Positions 1 through 5,155 of a stretch of 6,484 nucleotides of DNA are shown here, one piece after another. Below the pieces are notes generated by a model, which made no database searches, had not been told where the DNA came from, and saw nothing but the letters and a program-made list of their open reading frames with translations. The stretch is taken from NCBI GenBank assembly GCA_023424865.1, contig JAFADM010000307.1, positions 1 through 6,484 of the forward strand, written 5' to 3'. Each line of letters starts with the position of its first letter. Position 1 is the first letter of the stretch. The stretch is from Bacillota bacterium (GTDB lineage: Bacteria > Bacillota_A > Clostridia > DSM-8532). A program made the position numbers and the translations under genes.

Positions 1-254
1 GCGCAGTGAATAACAATTAGCTCGGTACCCTGCTCCGCTTTAAAAAAGGCCTCGATACTCCCGGTATCCGTTACGTCGCCGGTACATATTTCCACTTCCC
101 CGGGCACGCGGGCAGCTGCCGGATCTCCCTTTAAAACAAGGCCGCGAACCTTTTTCTTTTCCATAAGCAATTTAGCCGCCACACTGCTTCCAAGGTTTCC
201 GGCAACGCCGGTAACGAGGTAGATTGTATTTGTGTCATTCAGCTTATTCTTCAT
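1..254 (-). CDS. NAD(P)-dependent epimerase/dehydratase-like protein (extended SDR), 5' part only
   Basis: The gene runs off the left edge; 84 complete codons are visible. After a short polar leader the protein has a first beta strand and dinucleotide-binding loop, YLVTGVAGNLGSSVA (about residues 12-26), matching the TGxxGxxG Rossmann signature of extended short-chain dehydrogenases. The acidic segment CTGDVTDTGSIEAFF (about 60-74) matches the usual GDVTD motif that contacts the adenine, and the start of the fourth strand (VIHCA) follows. The ATG at 254 is preceded by a CGGAGG ribosome site at 261-266 with a 6-nt gap. It lies downstream of the chemoreceptor gene on the same strand but has its own promoter module (304-358). 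The catalytic YxxxK and substrate-binding part lie outside the window, so the substrate is unknown; NmrA-like or sugar-epimerase relatives are both possible. Confidence 0.85.
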   Translation of the reverse strand, partial: MKNKLNDTNTIYLVTGVAGNLGSSVAAKLLMEKKKVRGLVLKGDPAAARVPGEVEICTGDVTDTGSIEAFFKAEQGTELIVIHC

Positions 255-303
255 CTTAATCCTCCGTTTTTTGTTATGCTTGTTTTCTGTCAGGAGCACT
301 TTT

Positions 304-358
304 ATATTAGCCTTGGAATGTTTTTGAGTTGTTTGTGAAGTGTTTGAGAAATATTAAT
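304..358 (-). promoter_or_regulatory. Three-repeat promoter module, copy 1 (upstream of SDR gene)
   Basis: Read on the minus strand: ATTAATA (358-352), then three abutting 11-mers TTTCTCAAACA (351-341), CTTCACAAACA (340-330) and ACTCAAAAACA (329-319), then 9 bp TTCCAAGGC (318-310), then a -10-like TAATAT (309-304) followed by AAAAG. The start of transcription would be near 297, giving a leader of about 43 nt. No TTGACA-like -35 box exists at the right distance; the third repeat covers that position. The same layout with identical spacing occurs at 2442-2496 and 5043-5097. Tandem 11-bp repeats beside a -10 box are typical of OmpR/PhoB-family activator sites; the actual regulator is not known. 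Confidence 0.7.
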
Positions 359-378
359 AACAAAAAAGTAATTTTTCT

Positions 379-1830
379 TTAGTCCGTGGAGTTAATGAGC
401 TCATGGAGCCTGGTGCTGGAGCTGTTGATGCTTTTAATGGACTCATAAATAATTTCTATGCCGGAATTTTGCTCCTGAGTGGTCGCCAGCATTTCTTCCA
501 TGGCGGAGGAATGCATATGAGCGATGCTTGCGATGTTTTCAGATTCCTGCCGAATTTGTGAAAATATTTCGCCCACGTTCTCCGTCATGTTCATTTCATG
601 GGTGATATAACCATCGATACTGTTGAATGCCGATTTTATAGTGCCAAAGCTTTCAAGAACCTGTGAGGCAATGGCCTGACCTTCCTTTACGGCGGCAATT
701 CCGTTATAGGCCTTGTCAAAAACGAGCCTTGTATTGGCCTTGATAGCGTATATAATCCGGTCTATCTGCCTCACGGTATTCAAGCACTCGTCCGAGAGCT
801 TTTTTATTTCGTCGGCCACAACGGTAAACCCTGCTCCGGCTTCACCTGCCCGGGCCGCTTCAATACTGGCATTGAGCGCAAGTAAATTGGTCTGATCCGA
901 AATCCGGTTTATAGCGGATAGAAAGCCGTTAACCTCGTCCATGTTTTCATTTAAGTTCTCTACCGTTATAAGTGACTCGGTTACCGCAGAGTGAATAATC
1001 GTCATTTGCGTGCCCAGATGATCCAGCTTATCGGAGCCCAGCAGCACGATTTGGGTGGTGCTTTGAGACGTATCGGCCAGGCTTTTTGAGAATTGGTTTA
1101 TTTCGGCCATCTTCTCATCCGCCACGTTCATCCTGTCGGTAATATGAGCGATGCTTTCCGATTGGTTTACAACACCCTCCGTGGCTTCCTTTATGGTAGC
1201 GGCCATAACCTGGCTGATGCTTTTTAAGGTACCGATATCGGCATTGCAATGGTTAATATCGTTATTGAGTGAAGAGGTGCTTTCCTTAATTACCGCCATT
1301 ATTTTGTTTAAAGAGTGTAAAAGCTCGTTTGCCTGGGCTTCCTTTTGGTTTGATAAAAGAATCAGCTCGGAACCCCGCTTGCAGACAAAATAAAGTATGA
1401 TAACCATAAGTATAAAAAAGCCTATGGTTGAAAAGAAGTCCGTGCCCACCCCCAGGTTTTCCGTAAAATAGACGACAGTATAGGTAATGCTGTATAAGCC
1501 GCCGAAGCTGAAGAGAATACTCTTGTTCAAATAAAGGGATACCACGCAGAGTACGGTCACGACAATCATTCCGGTATAGGCTCCCCCGATATAGGGGACC
1601 GTACAGGTTAATATGGCCATAAACAGGATGGCCATGGTGAGCATTGGCCGCTTCTTTTTTATTATGAAAAAGGCTGCTAGGCTCAGCTCAATAAAAAGGG
1701 ATCCCACCACCGCGCCTTCAATGCGGTTTTGAACAAGGAGAACAGCCGATCCGGCAAAGAGAAGCCCTAAAATGGCCGCAATGATTTTATTGACATGGGC
1801 CGTATTGGCTTTCATTAAGGTGTCCTTCAT
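379..1830 (-). CDS. Methyl-accepting chemotaxis-like protein with six TM segments and no external sensor domain
   Basis: The 483-residue protein has six predicted membrane spans in its first 150 residues (about 14-34, 38-57, 63-81, 86-101, 104-123, 131-150). A long helical cytoplasmic MCP signalling domain (about 180-480) follows. The hairpin tip at 305-346 contains SDQTNLLALNASIEAARAGE and GFTVVADEIKKLSDE, the highly conserved region where the receptor contacts CheA/CheW. There is no sizeable extracytoplasmic ligand domain and no clear HAMP domain, so any signal is probably sensed within the membrane or passed on by a partner. The ATG at 1830 was chosen because GGAGG lies 8 nt upstream and the codon overlaps the previous gene's stop as ATGA; an in-frame ATG at 1866 lies inside that gene and lacks a site of this quality. 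Overlap implies translational coupling. No strong terminator follows at 255-378. Confidence 0.93.
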   Translation of the reverse strand: MKDTLMKANTAHVNKIIAAILGLLFAGSAVLLVQNRIEGAVVGSLFIELSLAAFFIIKKKRPMLTMAILFMAILTCTVPYIGGAYTGMIVVTVLCVVSLYLNKSILFSFGGLYSITYTVVYFTENLGVGTDFFSTIGFFILMVIILYFVCKRGSELILLSNQKEAQANELLHSLNKIMAVIKESTSSLNNDINHCNADIGTLKSISQVMAATIKEATEGVVNQSESIAHITDRMNVADEKMAEINQFSKSLADTSQSTTQIVLLGSDKLDHLGTQMTIIHSAVTESLITVENLNENMDEVNGFLSAINRISDQTNLLALNASIEAARAGEAGAGFTVVADEIKKLSDECLNTVRQIDRIIYAIKANTRLVFDKAYNGIAAVKEGQAIASQVLESFGTIKSAFNSIDGYITHEMNMTENVGEIFSQIRQESENIASIAHMHSSAMEEMLATTQEQNSGIEIIYESIKSINSSSTRLHELINSTD

Positions 1831-2366
1831 GAATCGTTCCTCCAGAGGCTGCTGGCATTTTTGCACACCTCATAGATTTCGTCGTACTTCTGGTCAATGA
1901 GGGGCATAACCTGCTCTGTTTTTTTACTGTGGAGCTTTAAGTAGCAGAAATAAGGGAGAACCCAGCCCGAGAAACCGGGGATAGCCAGAAAAATGGAAAG
2001 AGGCAGCATACCTGCAAGATAAGCGAATACGGATCCGGCCATAAAGGCTGTTCCGACAACGCCCATTATATAAGCTGCGGCTGATGCGCCCACAGTCCTT
2101 GAAAATTCCAGACGTTCAATTTCTCCCACACAGGCCTCGAACTGGCGCTGCAGCCGGGTAATCTCCGCTTTGTTACGTATCTTGCGGTCACGCTTAAATT
2201 TCATGGTTATGGAATCAAAGCTCTGAATGGGTGCAGAGGTGCTCTCAAGCTGCCAGCCAAAGTTGGTGTAGCCGTCGGAATACACCGATTCCATTTTGCG
2301 TTTTACCGTAATCTCCTTGTACTCATAGCCGATAAAGCCGGGTGCGTTTTTTGTAAATTCGTTCAT
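1827..2366 (-). CDS. Conserved-type membrane protein of unknown function, two TM segments
   Basis: A 179-residue protein that I cannot assign to a named family, although similar proteins seem familiar from clostridial genomes. The N-terminal 60 residues are soluble (GYEYKEITVKRK, then DGYTNFGWQLE), look beta-rich and end in a basic stretch. Residues 62-90 form a charged, likely coiled-coil helix (NKAEITRLQRQFEACVGEIE). Two membrane spans follow (about 94-119 and 121-141), then a charged C-terminal helix (LIDQKYDEIYEVCKNA). The ATG at 2366 has AAAGGAG 7 nt upstream. It is the first gene of a two-gene operon behind promoter module copy 2, and its stop overlaps the start of the chemoreceptor (ATGA). 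The tight coupling suggests that the two products work together, perhaps with this protein as a membrane partner of the receptor; that is inference. Confidence 0.85.
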   Translation of the reverse strand: MNEFTKNAPGFIGYEYKEITVKRKMESVYSDGYTNFGWQLESTSAPIQSFDSITMKFKRDRKIRNKAEITRLQRQFEACVGEIERLEFSRTVGASAAAYIMGVVGTAFMAGSVFAYLAGMLPLSIFLAIPGFSGWVLPYFCYLKLHSKKTEQVMPLIDQKYDEIYEVCKNASSLWRNDS

Positions 2367-2390
2367 GTGCTTTCTCCTTTACCTTTAATC

Positions 2391-2419
2391 AGCTTCCGTC
2401 CGCCCGGCGGAAAGGAGCT
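2391..2419 (-). other. Possible leader hairpin before the two-gene operon
   Basis: On the transcript, AGCTCC (2419-2414) can pair with GGAAGCT (2397-2391) with one bulged A, and an inner CCG/CGG pair can stack within it. This would form a GC-rich hairpin about 11 nt upstream of the AAAGGAG ribosome site, inside the predicted 68-nt leader. There is no T-run after it, so it is not a terminator. It could stabilise the mRNA or modulate translation; there is no direct support beyond the pairing. Confidence 0.3.
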
Positions 2420-2441
2420 GTCGATTTCATCTGATGGCTTT

Positions 2442-2496
2442 ATCTTACCTGGGGTTTGTTTAAGAATTGCTTGTGAAATGTTTGCGAAATATTAAT
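2442..2496 (-). promoter_or_regulatory. Three-repeat promoter module, copy 2 (upstream of unknown-protein/chemoreceptor operon)
   Basis: Minus-strand order: ATTAATA (2496-2490), then TTTCGCAAACA (2489-2479), TTTCACAAGCA (2478-2468) and ATTCTTAAACA (2467-2457), then 9 bp AACCCCAGG (2456-2448), then -10 TAAGAT (2447-2442) followed by AAAG. Transcription would begin near 2435. It lies immediately downstream of the terminator at 2505-2536, so it is a fresh start of transcription. Element sizes and spacing are the same as in the other two modules, including the 9-bp gap to the -10 box. Across all nine 11-mers, positions 3 (T), 7-8 (AA) and 10-11 (CA) never vary. Confidence 0.75.
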
Positions 2497-2504
2497 TGTG
2501 GAAA

Positions 2505-2536
2505 TACAAAAAAGCCCGTCTGAAAAGACGGGCTTT
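2505..2536 (-). terminator. Rho-independent terminator after the kinase remnant
   Basis: The arms AAAGCCCGTC (2511-2520) and GACGGGCTTT (2527-2536) are perfectly complementary over 10 bp, with a 6-nt loop. On the minus strand the stem is followed by TTTTTG (the A-run at about 2505-2513 on the plus strand), giving a classic leftward terminator. It lies 50 nt beyond the stop of the histidine-kinase remnant and just before promoter module copy 2. It probably also ends any read-through from the MarR-MFS operon, since no hairpin is seen directly after the MFS gene. Confidence 0.88.
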
Positions 2537-2585
2537 GGAGAAATCCTAATGCCTTATGGGGCGTAAAAATATCTGGCAAAGGGGG

Positions 2586-2834
2586 CTATGAACTTACCTT
2601 CAGCCTTACGGTAAAGCAGCTTCCCTTTCCGGGCTCGCTTTTTACGGATATGGAGCCACCTGCCAGCTCAATGACCCGAAGGGACAGGGCAAGGCCAAGA
2701 CCGTTGCCTTCTCCCGAATGGGAGGTGTCGCCCTGATAGAATTTATCAAAAATGCGCTTCATGGTTTCCTCGTTCATGCCGCAGCCGGTATCGGCTACGG
2801 AGACTGTTACCGTATCCTCGTTACCTTTAGTGTT
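2586..2834 (-). pseudogene. 3' remnant of a sensor histidine kinase (ATP-binding domain fragment)
   Basis: The frame ending at the TAG at 2586 encodes about 83 residues that match the end of a HATPase_c domain: the G1 box ADTGCGM (with the TVTVSV strand before it), the F box [10 protein letters not shown], the G2 box [10 protein letters not shown], then the final strands [20 protein letters not shown]. The N box, the dimerisation/phosphoacceptor histidine domain, and the sensor and membrane parts are all absent, and an in-frame TAA occurs at 2837-2835. An ATG at 2777 could start a 63-residue product, but it falls inside the G1 box, has no good ribosome site, and could not make a working kinase. 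Spacing and the downstream terminator suggest that it was once the last gene of a two-component operon. It was cut off between the N and G1 boxes. Kinases of this form normally pair with OmpR-type regulators, which fits the repeat modules nearby. Confidence 0.88.
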
Positions 2835-2868
2835 TTATTATAAAGCTCAAATATTTAAAATTGTTAAA

Positions 2869-2884
2869 CCACGGGGACAGATTT
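2869..2884. repeat. CCACGGGGACAGATTT tag, possible mobile-element scar
   Basis: The 16-bp stretch resembles the GGGGACAG-type sequences that I recall at the ends of IS200-like/RAYT-associated repeats scattered in many bacterial genomes. Here it is alone: no transposase and no second inverted copy is seen within the window. It lies 35 bp beyond the point where the kinase homology ends and 17 bp from the stop of the MFS gene, in an AT-rich junction (2835-2900). This makes it a plausible scar of the rearrangement. The identification rests on memory of the motif. Confidence 0.3.
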
Positions 2885-2900
2885 AAATTCCTCTCTTTAC

Positions 2901-4328
2901 TTAACAGGACTCGGATGCATCCAAACCTATTTCACGGGGCTTGGGCTTCTTTTCCACAAATAGAAACACAATCACCAATTGAATTACCGCCACCACCGTT
3001 ATACCCATAAATGAAGCGTTTATTCCCGTCTCATTGGCAGTAACGGAAGCTGAGCCGCTTGTTATCCTGGTTGCATAAGCCATAACTGCCACAAAAACAG
3101 CCGAGCCGATGGCGCCGGATATGGTTCTGAGTGAGGTTAGCAGCGCTGTTCCGTGGGAAGTGTATTTGCTGTCCAGCGTACTCATTCCCCAGGTAACAAT
3201 GGGCATCATAATGCAGCTGATGGCAATTAAGCGGGGGATGTACACCAGGGCCAGATAAATAACGGAGGTTTCCGCGCTTACAAAAGCGTTTGCGAGACAA
3301 CTGAGTGCCATCAAAAGGCTGCCTGTGAAGGCCAGTAGCCGAATGCCGAACTTATCATATATTTTTCCGGCAAAGGGGCTGATAATCGCCATGGCCAGTG
3401 AGCCGGGCAGCATAATCAGGCCGGACATGGTGGCGGATAATCCGTGGACGATCTGTATGTATATGGGCATGAGAGTGGAACCACCCATCATAACCGCATA
3501 AAGGAGCATGCTCACAATAACGGACAGTCTGAATTCCCGGTTTTTGAAGGTTCTGATTTCCAGAAAGGGGCTATTTAATCGAAGCTGGCGCAGGACAAAT
3601 AAAACCAGCATAATAATCCCTGCCAGCAGCGGCAGCCCAATGGTCACACTGAAAAAACGGTCTGTGCCAAGGTTTCCAATGCCCAGGAGCAGCCCGGTAA
3701 ATCCCACTGCGCTGAAAACTGCCGACAGAGTATCAAAGGGAAGCTTTTTGTTTTCCAGGACATTTTTCATAACAAAGGCAGCAAATAGAATGTTCAGGGC
3801 TACAATTGAAAGAGCAAACCAGAAAATAACATGCCAGTCAAAGACATCAATTACCATGCCTGTAATTGTGGGTGCCAGAACGGGGGCCGCTCCCACCGCC
3901 AGTCCATAGATTCCCATGGCTGTTCCCCGCTTTTCAGGGGGAAATATGGTAAGAATAACCACCTGGGTCATGGACAGCAAAAGCCCGTTGCCAAATGCCT
4001 GTATAATTCTGCCCAGCAAAAGTGCGGGAAACACCCCTGCCGTTGCAGAAAACAGAAGACCAATAAAATACATTCCCATGCCTGAGAGGAAAAGGGGTTT
4101 TGTTTTAAACCTTTTTAATAAGAAGGGAGTCACCGGAACCATAACGCCCATAGCCAGGGAATAGGCTCCTGTGAGCCACTGGGCGTCTGAAGCGGATATT
4201 TTAAGATCCTCCATAATAGCAGGCAGCGCCGTTGTTAAGGCGGTCTGGAGCAATGCCCCGGTAATGGAGCATATCATCAGCACCGTAAATATCAGTGTTC
4301 GTGATCTTTTTGTTATAACCTCGTTCAA
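2901..4328 (-). CDS. MFS multidrug efflux transporter, DHA2 (EmrB/QacA-type), 14 TM
   Basis: A 475-residue inner-membrane permease predicted to export drugs or other toxic compounds in exchange for protons. The first span carries TALTTALPAIMEDL, a typical DHA2 opening. The TM2-TM3 loop is a weak motif A (LLKRFKTKPLF, about 70-80), TM4 contains GRIIQAFGNGLL (106-117), and TM5 has the antiporter motif C variant GAAPVLAPTITGMVID (146-161). The central link SPFLEIRTFKNREF (253-266) is characteristic of 14-span members. I chose the TTG at 4328 because AAGAAGG lies 7 nt upstream and the codon overlaps the MarR stop (TTGA), as in coupled genes; an upstream in-frame TTG at 4349 lacks a ribosome site. 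The substrate cannot be told from sequence. It is cotranscribed with the MarR gene, which probably represses both. Confidence 0.93.
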   Translation of the reverse strand: MNEVITKRSRTLIFTVLMICSITGALLQTALTTALPAIMEDLKISASDAQWLTGAYSLAMGVMVPVTPFLLKRFKTKPLFLSGMGMYFIGLLFSATAGVFPALLLGRIIQAFGNGLLLSMTQVVILTIFPPEKRGTAMGIYGLAVGAAPVLAPTITGMVIDVFDWHVIFWFALSIVALNILFAAFVMKNVLENKKLPFDTLSAVFSAVGFTGLLLGIGNLGTDRFFSVTIGLPLLAGIIMLVLFVLRQLRLNSPFLEIRTFKNREFRLSVIVSMLLYAVMMGGSTLMPIYIQIVHGLSATMSGLIMLPGSLAMAIISPFAGKIYDKFGIRLLAFTGSLLMALSCLANAFVSAETSVIYLALVYIPRLIAISCIMMPIVTWGMSTLDSKYTSHGTALLTSLRTISGAIGSAVFVAVMAYATRITSGSASVTANETGINASFMGITVVAVIQLVIVFLFVEKKPKPREIGLDASESC

Positions 4329-4774
4329 GTACTGACCTTCTTTCCGCAAGCGAGACGTGCTGTGTAAATATCAGCAATCTTACTTTGCAGCCGTACATAT
4401 TCGGCTGCATCCTGTGGGCCAAGCTCCTCAAGAAAGCGGGCGGCGCACAGATTGAAATTTTCCGCGTTTTTACGGCGCTGGAGAACCCCGTCCGGCAGAA
4501 GCTCTATGAGTGTGTACCTGCCGTCATCCGGATCCGCCATGCGCCGGACCATTTTCTTTTCTTCAAGCTGGTTTAGGATGGTGGCGATTCGTGCCGAACT
4601 GACATTCATGGCATCGCCAATTTCTTTTGGACTGATGGGTTTGGATCTCTCGCCAAGATAACCAAGTACAAAGCTCTCGCCGTCATCCGGAGTTATAAAC
4701 TTGCGGAAATCCGGGATTCTTGCCATTCTGCGCCTGATCCGGGATAACTCCTGTGCCAGAGCGAAATAGTCCAT
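4325..4774 (-). CDS. MarR-family winged-helix transcriptional regulator
   Basis: A 149-residue DNA-binding protein. An N-terminal dimerisation helix (1-20) is followed by the winged helix-turn-helix: PISPKEIGDAMNVSSARIATILNQLEEK (helices about 47-73) and the wing MVRRMADPDDGRYTLIELLPDG (75-96), with the DxxDxR-like tip (DPDDGR) usual in MarR proteins. A C-terminal helical dimerisation region follows. The ATG at 4774 has AAGGAGG about 7 nt upstream. It is the first gene of an operon with the MFS pump and overlaps its start, the standard arrangement for a ligand-released repressor of its own efflux operon. The palindrome at 4873-4889 between divergent promoter candidates is a plausible operator. 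Confidence 0.92.
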   Translation of the reverse strand: MDYFALAQELSRIRRRMARIPDFRKFITPDDGESFVLGYLGERSKPISPKEIGDAMNVSSARIATILNQLEEKKMVRRMADPDDGRYTLIELLPDGVLQRRKNAENFNLCAARFLEELGPQDAAEYVRLQSKIADIYTARLACGKKVST

Positions 4775-4865
4775 AATGCTGCCTCCTTATGATAAAAAAG
4801 TCGTATGTGCAAATGATAAATAGTCCCCTGCGCTGCTTTATAACAATTGCGTATTGGACATACCC

Positions 4866-4894
4866 TTGAATGAGCTAATACTGTTAGCTATATT
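4866..4894 (+). promoter_or_regulatory. Candidate rightward promoter overlapping the MarR operator
   Basis: TTGAAT (4866-4871) and TATATT (4889-4894) are 17 bp apart and match the consensus at 4/6 and 5/6 positions. The palindrome at 4873-4889 fills the spacer. Transcription would start near 4901, about 255 nt before the first plus-strand gene. It could feed that operon with a long leader, make a short RNA, or be a chance match. Confidence 0.3.
4873..4889. promoter_or_regulatory. Palindrome, candidate MarR operator
   Basis: AGCTAA-TACTG-TTAGCT is a perfect 6-bp inverted repeat with a 5-bp spacer, a size typical of MarR sites. It lies between the -35 and -10 of the rightward promoter candidate and just downstream of the -10 of the leftward one, about 100 bp from the MarR start. 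A second, weaker dyad, GTTA-7 bp-TAAC, overlaps it at 4883-4897. Binding here would block both directions. Confidence 0.4.
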
Positions 4895-4918
4895 AACATG
4901 ATTTTTTCCCATTAGCAA
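4890..4918 (-). promoter_or_regulatory. Candidate promoter of the MarR-MFS operon
   Basis: On the minus strand, TTGCTA (4918-4913) and TAATAT (4895-4890) are 17 bp apart; each matches the sigma-A consensus at 4 of 6 positions. Transcription would start near 4883, within the palindrome, leaving a leader of about 108 nt before the MarR gene. No better match was seen between 4775 and 4890; a TATAAA at about 4838-4843 lacks a -35 partner. Confidence 0.38.
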
Positions 4919-4939
4919 TCCTGGCTTTGGGGGACCTGC

Positions 4940-4976
4940 AATATGAAACCCTTATAGCGGCATAAACTTTCATATT
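4940..4976. repeat. Nested inverted repeat in the divergent intergenic region
   Basis: AATATGAAA (4940-4948) and TTTCATATT (4968-4976) are perfect 9-bp complements 19 bp apart. Inside them, TTAT (4952-4955) and ATAA (4962-4965) can also pair. The arms are AT-rich and no T-run follows, so a terminator is unlikely. It may be a binding site or an RNA hairpin in a transcript from the rightward promoter candidate. The rest of 4977-5042 shows no recognisable feature. Confidence 0.35.
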
Positions 4977-5042
4977 TCGAATCAAAGTTGTAGAACGTTC
5001 ATTTAGTGCATGGCGAAGACAGGCGCCGAAAACCTGGGGTTA

Positions 5043-5097
5043 ATTAATAATTCTCAAACAATTCCTAAGCAATTTGGAAACAACCGGCCGGTACAAT
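5043..5097 (+). promoter_or_regulatory. Three-repeat promoter module, copy 3 (upstream of small membrane-protein operon)
   Basis: Plus-strand order: ATTAATA (5043-5049), then ATTCTCAAACA (5050-5060), ATTCCTAAGCA (5061-5071) and ATTTGGAAACA (5072-5082), then 9 bp ACCGGCCGG (5083-5091), then -10 TACAAT (5092-5097) followed by AAAG. Predicted transcription start is near 5104, with a leader of about 52 nt. It has the same architecture as the two minus-strand modules but faces the other way. The third repeat is the most diverged. The 9-bp gap here forms a perfect GC palindrome with its flanks (ACCGGCCGGT). Confidence 0.75.
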
Positions 5098-5155
5098 AAA
5101 GCACGTATTCAGGATGAAAGCATCCAAATCAAATTAGGTATAGGAGAGGAACCGT

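Noticed and set aside
304..358. CRISPR-like array suggested by short direct repeats
   Set aside because: The repeats are 11 bp, abut without spacers, and number only three per site; this is a regulator-site pattern.
1831..1866. Longer chemoreceptor start at the ATG at 1866
   Set aside because: The extra 12 residues lie inside the upstream gene and the start lacks a good ribosome site; the ATG at 1830 has GGAGG and an ATGA overlap.
3508..4164. Plus-strand open frames opposite the MFS gene
   Set aside because: They are antisense shadows with Ser/Arg/Pro-rich low-quality products, while the MFS frame matches a known family throughout.
4329..4349. Longer MFS start at the TTG at 4349
   Set aside because: There is no ribosome site before it; the TTG at 4328 has AAGAAGG 7 nt upstream and overlaps the MarR stop.
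4830..4911. Possible 24-codon minus-strand ORF upstream of the MarR gene, starting MGKNHVNIANS
   Set aside because: It has no convincing ribosome site and overlaps the promoter and operator candidates, so it was treated as chance.
5032..5042. ACCTGGGGTT shared between this position and 2447-2456
   Set aside because: The two copies lie in different places relative to their promoter modules, so the match is most simply chance.
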